A stretch of 64,000 nt of DNA from JAKLIX01 sp964605655. Lineage in GTDB: Bacteria > Bacteroidota > Bacteroidia > Bacteroidales > CAIXZF01. This document shows positions 50,047 through 59,200 of this stretch, in pieces (position 1 is the stretch's first letter; each line of letters begins with the position of its first letter). Location: the NCBI GenBank assembly GCA_964605655.1, contig CAZSDK010000009.1:62001-126000 (forward strand). The letters are read 5' to 3'. The notes below the pieces were generated by a model. The model did no database searches. It saw nothing but the letters and a program-made list of their open reading frames with translations, and was not told the DNA's origin. A program made the translations under genes and the position numbers.

Positions 50047-50814
50047 TTAACTGAGTTTCCTGTGGACCATGGTAGCAGAGGCCTGTGCGGTAGGGAACAC
50101 CACCATGTCGCTCACCACCACGTGTTCGGGGCGTGAGATCACATAATAAATGGCATCGGCAATATCCTCGGCCTGCAAAGGAACGGTCCCTTCGTACACT
50201 TTATCGGCTTTGGCCTGGTCCCCTTTGAACCTGACCAGTGAAAATTCAGTGTTGACAGCCCCGGGTGCCACCTGTGACACCTTGATCCCGAATGGCAGCA
50301 GGTCCATGCGCATGGCACGGCTCAGACCATCGATGGCAAATTTGGAGGCACAGTATACATTGCCATGAAGATAAGGCTCTTTTCCTGCGATGGAGCCGAT
50401 ATTCACAATATGTCCCCGTTCCCGCTCCACCATCCCGGGTATGATCTTACGGCTTACATAAAGAAGGCCTTTGATGTTGGTGTCGATCATCACTTCCCAG
50501 TCATCCAGACTGCCTTCATGGATGGACTCCCTTCCGGCTGAAAGGCCGGCATTGTTGATCAATACATCCACTGCCTTCCATTCTTCCGGCAAGGTATCCA
50601 GGTGTTCGTCCACTGCTTTCTGGTCCCTCACATCAAAACACAAAGGCAGGATGCGCACCTTGTGAATCTCTCTCAGTTCTTCGGTAATCTTTTCAAGTCT
50701 TTGCCTCCTTCTGCCGGTCACGATGAGATCCCAGCCATGGGAAGCCAACAGCCGGGCAGTAGCCTCACCGATTCCGCTGGTAACTCCTGTAATTAATGCT
50801 ATTCCTGGTTTCAT
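50047..50814 (-). CDS. Short-chain dehydrogenase/reductase (YdfG-like)
   Basis: This 255-aa classical SDR has cofactor motif TGVTSGIGEATA at 9-20, an RR pair in VTGRRRQRLE that favours NADP(H), NNAGLSAG, and the catalytic Ser/Tyr/Lys in NIGSIAGKEPYLHGNVYCASK. It resembles the YdfG 3-hydroxy-acid dehydrogenase group, but the substrate is not readable. The start at 50814 lies 16 bp after the mutarotase gene, making it the third gene of the operon beginning at 52336. That suggests a role in sugar or sugar-acid reduction, which is inference. Confidence 0.85.
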   Translation of the reverse strand: MKPGIALITGVTSGIGEATARLLASHGWDLIVTGRRRQRLEKITEELREIHKVRILPLCFDVRDQKAVDEHLDTLPEEWKAVDVLINNAGLSAGRESIHEGSLDDWEVMIDTNIKGLLYVSRKIIPGMVERERGHIVNIGSIAGKEPYLHGNVYCASKFAIDGLSRAMRMDLLPFGIKVSQVAPGAVNTEFSLVRFKGDQAKADKVYEGTVPLQAEDIADAIYYVISRPEHVVVSDMVVFPTAQASATMVHRKLS

Positions 50815-50830
50815 ATTTAAATTATATTTG

Positions 50831-51169
50831 TTATTCCATAAAGAATACCTGCTCCAGGTCGACCCAGCCGTTGGCAGGGTCGGAACCAAGGGGTATCTGG
50901 CAAGGAGCTGTTTGTTGCCACCATTGCTGCGTACAGGGATCCTCTGCCATACGTTTCATATCCTCTGAAAAATTTGGTCCGATGTATTCAAAATAGGTAA
51001 AAAGATAATCTCCGAAAAGAAAGATGGAATAATTCCTGATATGGCATCTCTTCAGAGTCTCCAGCACACAAGGCCAGGGGTCTTTGTGCAAAGCCTTATA
51101 GTCATCGAGTTTGTCAGGCCTGATCCTGATAGCCTGCCCAAACCTTTGGCAGGGAGTGTGTTGTTCCAT
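50831..51169 (-). CDS. L-rhamnose mutarotase-family (RhaM) protein
   Basis: This 112-aa alpha/beta-barrel protein of the RhaM family catalyses alpha/beta anomer exchange of L-rhamnose and, in some members, L-fucose-like sugars. Motifs are RIRPDKLDDYKALHKDPWP (with the catalytic His28), NYSIFLFGDYLFTYFEYIG and CTQQWWQQTAPCQIP. The anomer produced would feed an anomer-specific kinase such as the fused GHMP protein 15 bp upstream. No rhamnose isomerase or aldolase is present. I leave the symbol blank because the true sugar is unknown. Confidence 0.87.
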   Translation of the reverse strand: MEQHTPCQRFGQAIRIRPDKLDDYKALHKDPWPCVLETLKRCHIRNYSIFLFGDYLFTYFEYIGPNFSEDMKRMAEDPCTQQWWQQTAPCQIPLGSDPANGWVDLEQVFFME

Positions 51170-51184
51170 AACTGATTCTTTTGA

Positions 51185-52336
51185 TTAGCTGGAGCTGTTG
51201 GATCTTCGGATCCTGATTTTCAGGCCAAGATTCAACTCTTCCTCTGTGAACAAAACCAGGTACCCACCTCCGCCGGCACCCGAGAGTTTATATCCGTAAC
51301 ATTGCTCTTTGACGGACTCCAGGCTTTCCTTCACCTGTGGGTTCATCATCCTGGGAAACATGCTGATTTGGGCCTTGAAAGAACGGATCATGGCCAGTCC
51401 GAACTTGCGCTTTTTCATTTCCAGGGCTGCTTCCCACAGTTCCAGGGCAGCTTTCGAGAGCATGCCGGCATGCTGTCTGGTAATATTTACATCATCAATG
51501 ACGGTATACTCAGACGAGCGGGGTCCGAGCGGGATAAGCCGGAGGTGGTCTTCTATCCATTGAAGGACGGGCTCCTGGTGAATGCTCTGTATTTTCGAAG
51601 GCCAGTACTGCCCTTCCTCATAGTATAACTGGTTGAGCCCGGGGAGCACGATACCCAAGGCATCCTGTGACCCGCTCACATACTGGGTTCCCGGCGGGTT
51701 TTCATAACAAAAGAGCTGGTAGGCCAGCTTTTTCGGGTCACCTCCGGGTACCCTGGTCTGCCAGAGTTCGATAGCCTTGTAACGGGTGCTTGTAGCCATA
51801 CCGCTGCGGTCGTTGAAGTCGTAATCGGGCTCAATACTGACGGTGATCACAGGGCCGGGACAATGCTTCGAAACGAAAGGCTGGTCAAGCCATCCGCCGG
51901 CAATGTCGATGCGGTAAGGGATGGTGCATACCGTCCTCAACTGGGTGGTGGAACGGGATAGAAGCTCGGGATGCGGAAGCCTGCGGCTGATGACATACTC
52001 GATGTCTAATTCCTTGCAGAGCTTCTCCTTCTCTGGAGTGTGACCATCTTCGTTGACAAAAAAAATCTCCGGATGCAACCACCGGACCTCCTCCTCAAAA
52101 TCCATCAGTCCGGAACCCTGGTTCACAAAAGCCTCCTTGACAAACTTCAATGCCTTGATCATGTATAGCCTTTCCTTCTCCGGGTTCACCGGGGCCCTCC
52201 CCTTCAGCTGGAAGATCGTCTGGTCGGAACCAATGCCCACATACAGATCCCCATGCGAAGCGGCTTCCTCGAAAAAGGCTATATGCCCGCTGTGCAACAT
52301 ATCAAAACAGCCGGAAACAAATACTTTCTTTGCCAT
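51185..52336 (-). CDS. Fused nucleotidylyltransferase-GHMP sugar kinase
   Basis: This 383-aa two-domain protein starts with a cytidylyltransferase-like fold (about 1-130): FVSGCFDMLHSGHIAFF with HxGH at 15-18, and a late ISRRLPHPELLSRST that matches the ISTT-type motif. From about 137 it is a GHMP kinase: motif 1 P-Y-R-x-D-I-A-G-G-W-L-D at 140-151, a weak motif 2 GMATSTR at 179-185, GSQDALG at 222-228 and motif 3 KLSGAGGGGYL at 350-360. The order and kinase fold differ from HldE, whose kinase is PfkB-type and N-terminal. It could make an NDP-sugar from a free deoxysugar via the 1-phosphate. The substrate is unknown. Confidence 0.82.
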   Translation of the reverse strand: MAKKVFVSGCFDMLHSGHIAFFEEAASHGDLYVGIGSDQTIFQLKGRAPVNPEKERLYMIKALKFVKEAFVNQGSGLMDFEEEVRWLHPEIFFVNEDGHTPEKEKLCKELDIEYVISRRLPHPELLSRSTTQLRTVCTIPYRIDIAGGWLDQPFVSKHCPGPVITVSIEPDYDFNDRSGMATSTRYKAIELWQTRVPGGDPKKLAYQLFCYENPPGTQYVSGSQDALGIVLPGLNQLYYEEGQYWPSKIQSIHQEPVLQWIEDHLRLIPLGPRSSEYTVIDDVNITRQHAGMLSKAALELWEAALEMKKRKFGLAMIRSFKAQISMFPRMMNPQVKESLESVKEQCYGYKLSGAGGGGYLVLFTEEELNLGLKIRIRRSNSSS

Positions 52337-52401
52337 TCACCTAACACTTTGCCGGTAAAATTACAAAAGCCTTACTTTTACAAAAGCAATCCTCACAATT
52401 A

Positions 52402-53649
52402 GTGTCAAAAAGGGAAACTCTGGTGAGAAGTAAAGAAGGAATCAGTTATCTGGTCCCCTTCATGCTGATTACCAGTCTCTTCCTCATCTGGGGTTTCGCC
52501 CATGCCCTGCTGGATGTTCTCAATAAACACTTCCAGAACATCCTGGAAATAAGCAAGATGAAGTCCGGGTTTATTCAGGCTGCCATGTATGGCGGGTATT
52601 TCCTGGCTGCCCTTCCTGCCGGACTGTTCATCAGGAAGGCGGGTTATAAAAAAGGCATCATCCTGGGTCTCATGCTGGTGGCCCTGGGATCTTTCCTGTT
52701 TATCCCGGCAGCCGGGATCAGGGCCTTCTGGTCCTTCCTGACCGCCCTCTTCATCATTGCCTGCGGACTGGCAAGCCTTGAGACGGCTGCGAACCCCTAT
52801 ACCACTATCCTTGGCCCCCCTGAGTCGGCTGAAAGAAGGATCAACCTGTCTCAATCTTTTAATGCCATCGGATGGATCTTAGGTCCCCTGGTCGGCTCCG
52901 CCCTTATTCTCACAACCCGGAAAGGGAGCGGGGAGGAATTCTCGGCCCTGACAATGCCCTATCTTGGCTTAGGCATAGCCGTCAGCCTTATCGCCCTGTT
53001 TTTCATGAGGATACGTATGCCGGAGCTGACAAACCAGACTGAAATAGAGACTACAGATAACCGGCAGGAAGTTTCCCTTCGCCTTTTTCAAAGACCCCAT
53101 TTCATCATGGCAGTCATCGCCCAGTTTTTCTACGTGGCAGCCCAAACAGGCATCAACAGCTTCTTTATCAACTATGTAACAGAAGTAATGCCTTCCATTT
53201 CTGACGAAAAGGCAGGGTACATCCTCGGGTTCGGCGGGATGGGCATGTTCTGGCTGGGAAGGCTGTCGGGCAGCTGGCTCATGAGATGGATCAAGCCTTC
53301 CCGATTATTGGCCTTTTATGCCGGCATGAATGTCCTTCTGATGATCCTGGTCGTGGCGGGTTTTGGATGGCTGTCCATCATCGCACTGTTTACCAGCTAC
53401 TTCTTCATGTCAATCCAGTTTCCAACCATTTTTGCCCTAGGGATCAAGGACCTGGGACCACAGACTAAAAGGGCTTCGTCTTTCCTGGTCATGGCTATCG
53501 TTGGCGGCGCAATCTGTCCCCCGACCATGGGTTATATCGCCGATCACAGCCGGATGGCATGGGGATTCCTGTTGCCTTTGATCGGGTTCGGATTCGTAAC
53601 TTATTATGGATTATTGGGTTACAAGAAATCAGTAACTTCCTCCCGCTGA
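52402..53649 (+). CDS. Sugar:H+ symporter, FucP/GluP-like MFS transporter
   Basis: This 415-aa inner-membrane transporter has about 12 hydrophobic segments. It matches the FHS (fucose-galactose-hexose) group of the MFS: LIWGFAHALLDVLNKHFQNIL near 30 includes the acidic residue used for proton coupling, followed by GYFLAALPAGLFIRKAGYKKGI and LETAANPYTTILGP. No ATG lies near the N-terminus. The start is GTG at 52402 or GTG at 52423, and the near-consensus box TACTTTTA at about 52373 supports either. It diverges from the kinase operon and probably imports its sugar. Its 3' end overlaps the convergent membrane protein gene by 31 nt. Confidence 0.85.
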   Translation: MSKRETLVRSKEGISYLVPFMLITSLFLIWGFAHALLDVLNKHFQNILEISKMKSGFIQAAMYGGYFLAALPAGLFIRKAGYKKGIILGLMLVALGSFLFIPAAGIRAFWSFLTALFIIACGLASLETAANPYTTILGPPESAERRINLSQSFNAIGWILGPLVGSALILTTRKGSGEEFSALTMPYLGLGIAVSLIALFFMRIRMPELTNQTEIETTDNRQEVSLRLFQRPHFIMAVIAQFFYVAAQTGINSFFINYVTEVMPSISDEKAGYILGFGGMGMFWLGRLSGSWLMRWIKPSRLLAFYAGMNVLLMILVVAGFGWLSIIALFTSYFFMSIQFPTIFALGIKDLGPQTKRASSFLVMAIVGGAICPPTMGYIADHSRMAWGFLLPLIGFGFVTYYGLLGYKKSVTSSR

Positions 53650-54950
53650 TCGCTGAGCGCCCCGGCCCTGCTCATCAATCCCATCAGTAAAGGCAGGCAA
53701 ACGATCCTGTATCTCTGTACCGCTCCCGCAAAAGGAGTGATCCATCCCGTGATGATGAAATCCGATACGACCACTAATAACAGGAACAGAACGGAAGGCT
53801 GTTTCCAGAAGGACCTTGAACTTTTTCTCAGGTAAATGACCAGGAACCCAAGCAGGAAGATATTTTCGGCAAATGAAAGCAGGGTCATTGTACTCAGGTG
53901 GCTCATAAAGAAGGGAGCCAGCAGGGTGTTCATTAAAGCCAGTGGTGACTTGACCAGCAAAGAAAACAGGTCGTGGGAGAAGATCCAGGGGAACAAAGGA
54001 TTGAAGGCATTCTCGACATGCATCATCATGAAAAAGTCCTTTTGTTTCTGTAACAGCCAGGTAACAGGTGTGAAGTCCGGAAAAAGCCCGGTCATGATCC
54101 AGCCTGAAAGAAAAAACCATGCAGGAATCATTAGAAAAGGACTCCAATGCCTCCCCTCTTTTGACCCGGAGGAAAGCAGCCAGGCCACGAACAGGGGCAA
54201 GAGGATGATCACCATGTGCATTCTGATGCAAAGAAGGACTGCCAGACCGGAGACCAGCAAGATGATCGGAGATGCCTTCCATCCTTTCTGTAACTGGCAT
54301 AAGGTTCCAAAAAGAAACAGTCCCAGCCCTAAGATGGCAAGAGATTCCTTCGACACGGCCGAACCCCAGAAAAGCACGGATGGTACCAGGAATACCATGA
54401 CAAAAAGGGATCTTTCAAACGAGGTTGCGGTGATCCTTTTCAGGAACCTGAAGTATCCCACAAGACCGATCATCGCCATTAAATTACTGAATATCAAATG
54501 AATGTAATACCTCCCACCGGATAACAAGGCCATCAGGGCATTCAGTCTGACCATGGTACGATTGTCATTCCACATGCCGGAATCATACATCCTGTACCAG
54601 GAGGTCATCTGGTCGGTCCACCAGGCTGTATCGGCTCCCTTCAGCGGGATGCCCGTAAAAATTGAAAAGAATGCCCGGGGATCCTCTACACCACTCCGGC
54701 TGAGCAGCACCCCGTCTCTGAAAAACCGCATGGCGTCCATACCTCCCTTGTAATCAGAATGATGTGTGAATAACCACCAGGATAGCCAGCCTGCTGCCAG
54801 TTTAAGGAGAAATACCAATAACAACCAATAGGTTGGAAGTCCTGAGTTCCTGAAATACCTGCTCTTCAGAACCACCCAGGAGGCCAATAGCAAATAGAAC
54901 AAGGCGAGTAGAACTGAAACTATCATGATGAACGATGAAGAATTTGACAT
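53619..54950 (-). CDS. Polytopic membrane protein of unknown function, paralogue 1
   Basis: This 443-aa protein has about ten hydrophobic segments. The pattern DNRTMVRLNALMALLSGGRYYIHL near 130 and FLVPSVLFWGSAVSKESLAILGL near 195 recur at the same relative places in the next gene, so the two are paralogues. The layout of an N-terminal helix pair, a long periplasmic-looking loop and a helix-rich body is reminiscent of GT-C glycosyltransferases or Wzy-like polymerases, but no diagnostic DxD or lipid motif is certain. It overlaps the upstream gene by 28 nt, so both are translated from one message. Confidence 0.62.
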   Translation of the reverse strand: MSNSSSFIMIVSVLLALFYLLLASWVVLKSRYFRNSGLPTYWLLLVFLLKLAAGWLSWWLFTHHSDYKGGMDAMRFFRDGVLLSRSGVEDPRAFFSIFTGIPLKGADTAWWTDQMTSWYRMYDSGMWNDNRTMVRLNALMALLSGGRYYIHLIFSNLMAMIGLVGYFRFLKRITATSFERSLFVMVFLVPSVLFWGSAVSKESLAILGLGLFLFGTLCQLQKGWKASPIILLVSGLAVLLCIRMHMVIILLPLFVAWLLSSGSKEGRHWSPFLMIPAWFFLSGWIMTGLFPDFTPVTWLLQKQKDFFMMMHVENAFNPLFPWIFSHDLFSLLVKSPLALMNTLLAPFFMSHLSTMTLLSFAENIFLLGFLVIYLRKSSRSFWKQPSVLFLLLVVVSDFIITGWITPFAGAVQRYRIVCLPLLMGLMSRAGALSDQREEVTDFL

Positions 54951-56239
54951 AATGGTTTCAGGAAGTCCGACGCCTTGTCCTTGTCATACATAAACATCAG
55001 TGAGACAAACAGGTACGGTAATCCCGGACTCTTATAGCGTACCATGGCACCCATGACGGGAGTGATCATTCCGGTGAGTACGAAGATGGCTATAAAAAGA
55101 AAAGCTACATACCAAAATAAGGCGTGGCTGTCGGGTTTTCTGAAGAACAGCATTACCCAGGCAATGAGCATCCAAACCACCGCATTCTCAATCCCGGAAG
55201 CCACCACCAACAGCGGACCGCCTTCCCAGGGCAAGGGTCGTATCAGGGTCCTGGTAAATCCGGGAACCAGCTGTAAAAGCAGATCTTTCCATCCGGAACC
55301 AAGCGGTGCCACATCCAGCCGGCTTCCGGCCTGCATCTCCCGGGCCAGGAAAAGAAAATCGTTTTGTTTCCTGGAAAGAATTCCGGGTAGCCGGTAATCG
55401 TGATAGATCTCCCCGACGACCAAAGCCAGGATCATAAAAAGGAGCACAGTCCCGGCAAACCACAGCCCTTTCCTCTTTCGTTCAAACCTCTCCACCAGAA
55501 GATACGCCGTGAGCAGTGGCAGTGTAAAAAGAAACAGGTAGAACTTACAATATCGCAGAATGAGCAGGCTAACGATAAGCAGAACAATATGTTTCCAATC
55601 CACCGGTCCCCTGCTCAGCTTGAAAACCGAATAGAGGATCAGGCCCATCGAGAAAAAGATCAGTCCTTCCTTAAGGACTGAAGAACTCCATAATACGATG
55701 GAAGGAAAGAAAAATAAAAGCAGGAATCCTTCCCAACGGTAGCGCGGAAGGATGCTGACGATGACCCTGTACAAGGCCATGATCCCGGTGAAGGATAAGA
55801 GGCACATCACCAGGGCATGCACATGGTAGGATCCAAAAGACACCAATCCCACCAGGGCGTGGAACCGGATAAGAACATGACCATCGCCATAGATATTGGA
55901 AGGATAGATACCGCACCAGTTGTTCATCTGCTGGTAGTAAACCTGGAAATGCGGCGTATCGTTACCGATGCCGGTCAGCATCTGCAGATAGTCCAGCGGA
56001 TGACTCCAAAGTGCCCTCAACATCACCTGACTGTCATCGTAATACTTAAAGAGGTCGGCCGTGCTACGGTTGGTGTAATACCTGGAATAAAGCCAATACA
56101 GGAACAGGGAGGCAAGAATCTTGACGAGAAAAGCCGCAGCGACCAGCATCCTGGGAATTTCTTCTGCATGATAGAACCGGCACTTCCAGATGATCCAGAG
56201 GAAGGCCGAAGCATATAACAAAGGAAGGATCCAATCCAA
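54923..56239 (-). CDS. Polytopic membrane protein of unknown function, paralogue 2
   Basis: This 438-aa protein has about ten hydrophobic segments. It shares with paralogue 1 the segments DGHVLIRFHALVGLVSFGSYHVHA and FFFPSIVLWSSSVLKEGLIFFS, plus a membrane-helix end with ITPVMGAMVRYKSPGLPYL (paralogue 1: ITPFAGAVQRYRIVCLPLL). The conserved arginines and the K-E pair after the helix SxVxKE could be functional. I do not recognise the family; a role in envelope glycan assembly is only a guess. It is 14 bp after purL in the same direction. Confidence 0.62.
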   Translation of the reverse strand: MDWILPLLYASAFLWIIWKCRFYHAEEIPRMLVAAAFLVKILASLFLYWLYSRYYTNRSTADLFKYYDDSQVMLRALWSHPLDYLQMLTGIGNDTPHFQVYYQQMNNWCGIYPSNIYGDGHVLIRFHALVGLVSFGSYHVHALVMCLLSFTGIMALYRVIVSILPRYRWEGFLLLFFFPSIVLWSSSVLKEGLIFFSMGLILYSVFKLSRGPVDWKHIVLLIVSLLILRYCKFYLFLFTLPLLTAYLLVERFERKRKGLWFAGTVLLFMILALVVGEIYHDYRLPGILSRKQNDFLFLAREMQAGSRLDVAPLGSGWKDLLLQLVPGFTRTLIRPLPWEGGPLLVVASGIENAVVWMLIAWVMLFFRKPDSHALFWYVAFLFIAIFVLTGMITPVMGAMVRYKSPGLPYLFVSLMFMYDKDKASDFLKPLCQILHRSS

Positions 56240-56253
56240 ATTAATGAGATTAC

Positions 56254-59200
56254 CTAACGGTGATTTTCAATCCAAAGCCTGGCATTGACGAATGCTTCAA
56301 CCCAGGGAGTAAGCTCGTCATCCTGTCTTCCATGCTCATAATGAGCCCATTGCCATGGAAATATGGCTCGTTCCAGGTGCGGCATCATGGCCAGGTGACG
56401 TCCGTCGGCAGAACAGATCGCAGCCACAGCCCCGTCCGATTCATTGGGATTCCCGGGATATTCCTGATAAGAATAATAGGCCGGCACATGATATTCCTCC
56501 AGTGGAAGAGGAAATCTGAACCTTCCTTCTCCATGGGCCACCCATACTCCTAACCTGCTCCCCGCCAGGGAAGAAAACATGACGGAATGATTCTCGGCAA
56601 TGCTCACATTCAAAAACTGCGACTCAAACTTCCCGGAAGCGTTGACCTTCATCGATGGCATCTTGTGATGGTCCGGGTAAAGAAGACCTAATTCGACCAT
56701 CAGTTGGCAGCCATTGCATATCCCGAGACTAAGTGTGTCCTTTCTTTGATAGAAGGCATCCAGGGCAACTCTGGCCCTCTCATTGTAGAGGAAGGCTCCT
56801 GCCCAGCCTTTTGCTGAGCCCAAGACGTCAGAATTCGAGAAACCTCCCACAAAGACGATCATCTGAACGTCTTCCAGGTTCTCCCTCCCGCTGATCAAGT
56901 CGGTCATGTGCACGTCTTTCACTTCAAAACCAGCATAATACAAGGAATAAGCCATCTCCCTGTCCCCGTTGACCCCTTTTTCGCGTATGATGGCAGCCCT
57001 CGGTGTGGCAGATGTCCTTTCCTCAAAGATGGGATACCCCGACTTTTTACCGGTAAAGGGGGCAGGAAAACGGAATTTCAAAGGTTGCTGCTTGTAATTC
57101 TGATACCGTTGCCGGGCATGTGCCTCCCCGCATTGTTGGACATCCATCCTGAAGGAGGTCTGGTACCATATATCACGGTATTCATTAATATTCAGTGAAT
57201 AAGATTGACCCTTAACCCGGATTTCCAGGTTTCTTTCGGGTGTCCATTGTCCCAGGAGCAGGGCCTTGACCTGGTGTTTCGCCAGTATGGCACTGACTTT
57301 TTCCCTGTCTCTGATCTCCATCACAACACCCGGCTTCTCCGAGAACAGGAGCTGGACTATGTCTTTATTATGTTCTATTTCAGACAGATCGATCCGCATG
57401 CCACCTTCCGGGTCACCGGTGGGGAACAACATCTCCAGGAGCGTGGTGATGAGTCCTCCTGCCGAGACATCATGTCCGGCCAGGATGAGATTTTCACGCA
57501 GCAGTTCCTGCAAAGCTTCGAATGACCTCCTGAAAAGACCGGCATCGGCGATATCGGGAACAGCATCACCCAGCTGGCCCAGGATTTGGGCCAGGCTGCT
57601 GCCTCCCAGTTCGGGACCTGATCCGGAAAAATCCAGGTACCACAGAGTGGCAGCAGGATCAGGTTTCAACACCGGGGTGACTGCAGCCCTCACATCCGAT
57701 ACTTCTCCCACCGCGCTCACAATGACGGTCCCGGGACTGATCACCTGGCTGCCGTCAGGGTATTTTTGGGTCATGGAAAGAGAATCCTTACCGGTCGGAA
57801 CATTGATTTTCAACTCTATACAAAAATCACTCAGGGCTTTCACCGCACGGTACAGCCGGTCGTCCTCCCCCGGCTGTCGTGCCGGCCACATCCAGTTGGC
57901 ACTGAGAGAAACACCTTCAAGTCCTTTCTCGACGGGAGCCCAGACAAGGTTTGTAAGGGCCTCGGCCACCGCCAGCCTCGAGGCAGCTTCCGGGTCGATC
58001 AGTCCCGGAGCAGGTGCATGACCCAAAGCCGTGGCCACCCCCTTCTTTCCCTGGTAATCCAGGGTAGATATCCCCAGGTTGTTCACAGGCAGCTGAATGG
58101 TACCTGCCGTCTGTTGCATGGCTACCCGGCCGGTAACCGAGCGGTCCACCTTATTGGTGAGCCAGTCTTTACAAGCTACCGCCTCCAGCTGAAGCACCTG
58201 CCTCAGGTATTCCTGCCAGAGAGCCGGGTCATAAACCAGGGGGTTCAAAGGTGCATCCAACCGCTGGTCCTGCATCACCGTCCGGGGCGGTTTTCCAAAA
58301 AAGTTACCCAGCTCCAGATCGATGGGTCGTTCGCCGGTCCTGCCGTCTTCGAAAAGAAGATGCTGATCGTCGGTAATTTGACCTACCTCATAATAAGGGG
58401 CCCTTTCCCTCTCGCAGACCTGCTGCAGGTATGGGGCATCTTCCGGCCGGATCACCAGCCCCATCCTTTCCTGGGACTCGTTGCCTATGATCTCCTTGCC
58501 TGACAAGGTGGGGTCGCCCACCGGCAGCCGGTCGATATCAATAGTGCCTCCGGTATGTTCCACCAGCTCCGATAAGGAGTTCAGGTGCCCTCCTGCCCCA
58601 TGGTCGTGGATGGCTATGATGGGGTTGGTCTCATTCTCGGCCATCGCACGGATGGCGTTGTAAACCCTCTTCTGCATCTCAGGGTTGGATCGCTGCACGG
58701 CGTTAAGCTCGATCTGGTTGGCATACTCTCCGGTGGCCACCGAAGATACCGCCCCGCCACCCATGCCGATACGGTAATTGTCGCCCCCGAGCACGATGAT
58801 CTTGTCCCCTTTCCTGGGCCTTTCCTTATAACTGTCGGTACTGTTGGCATAGCCAATGCCGCCCGCCAGCATGATCACTTTATCAAAACCATACATCTTT
58901 CCCCAATCCTGGTGTTCAAAGGTCAGCAGGCTGCCGTTGATGAGAGGTTGCCCGAACTTATTACCGAAGTCGCTGGCCCCGTTGGAAGCTTTGATCAGGA
59001 TTTCCTGGGGGTTGTGATACAACCAGGGCCTGGGAGGGGTGTCCTCCCATCTCCTGCCCTGACCCAGGCGGGGATAGGAAGTCATGTACACGGCCGTTCC
59101 TGCCAGGGGGATGCTCCCTTTGCCACCCGCCATCCGGTCCCTGATCTCACCACCACTGCCGGTGGCCGCCCCGTTAAAAGGCTCCACCGTGGTCGGGAAG

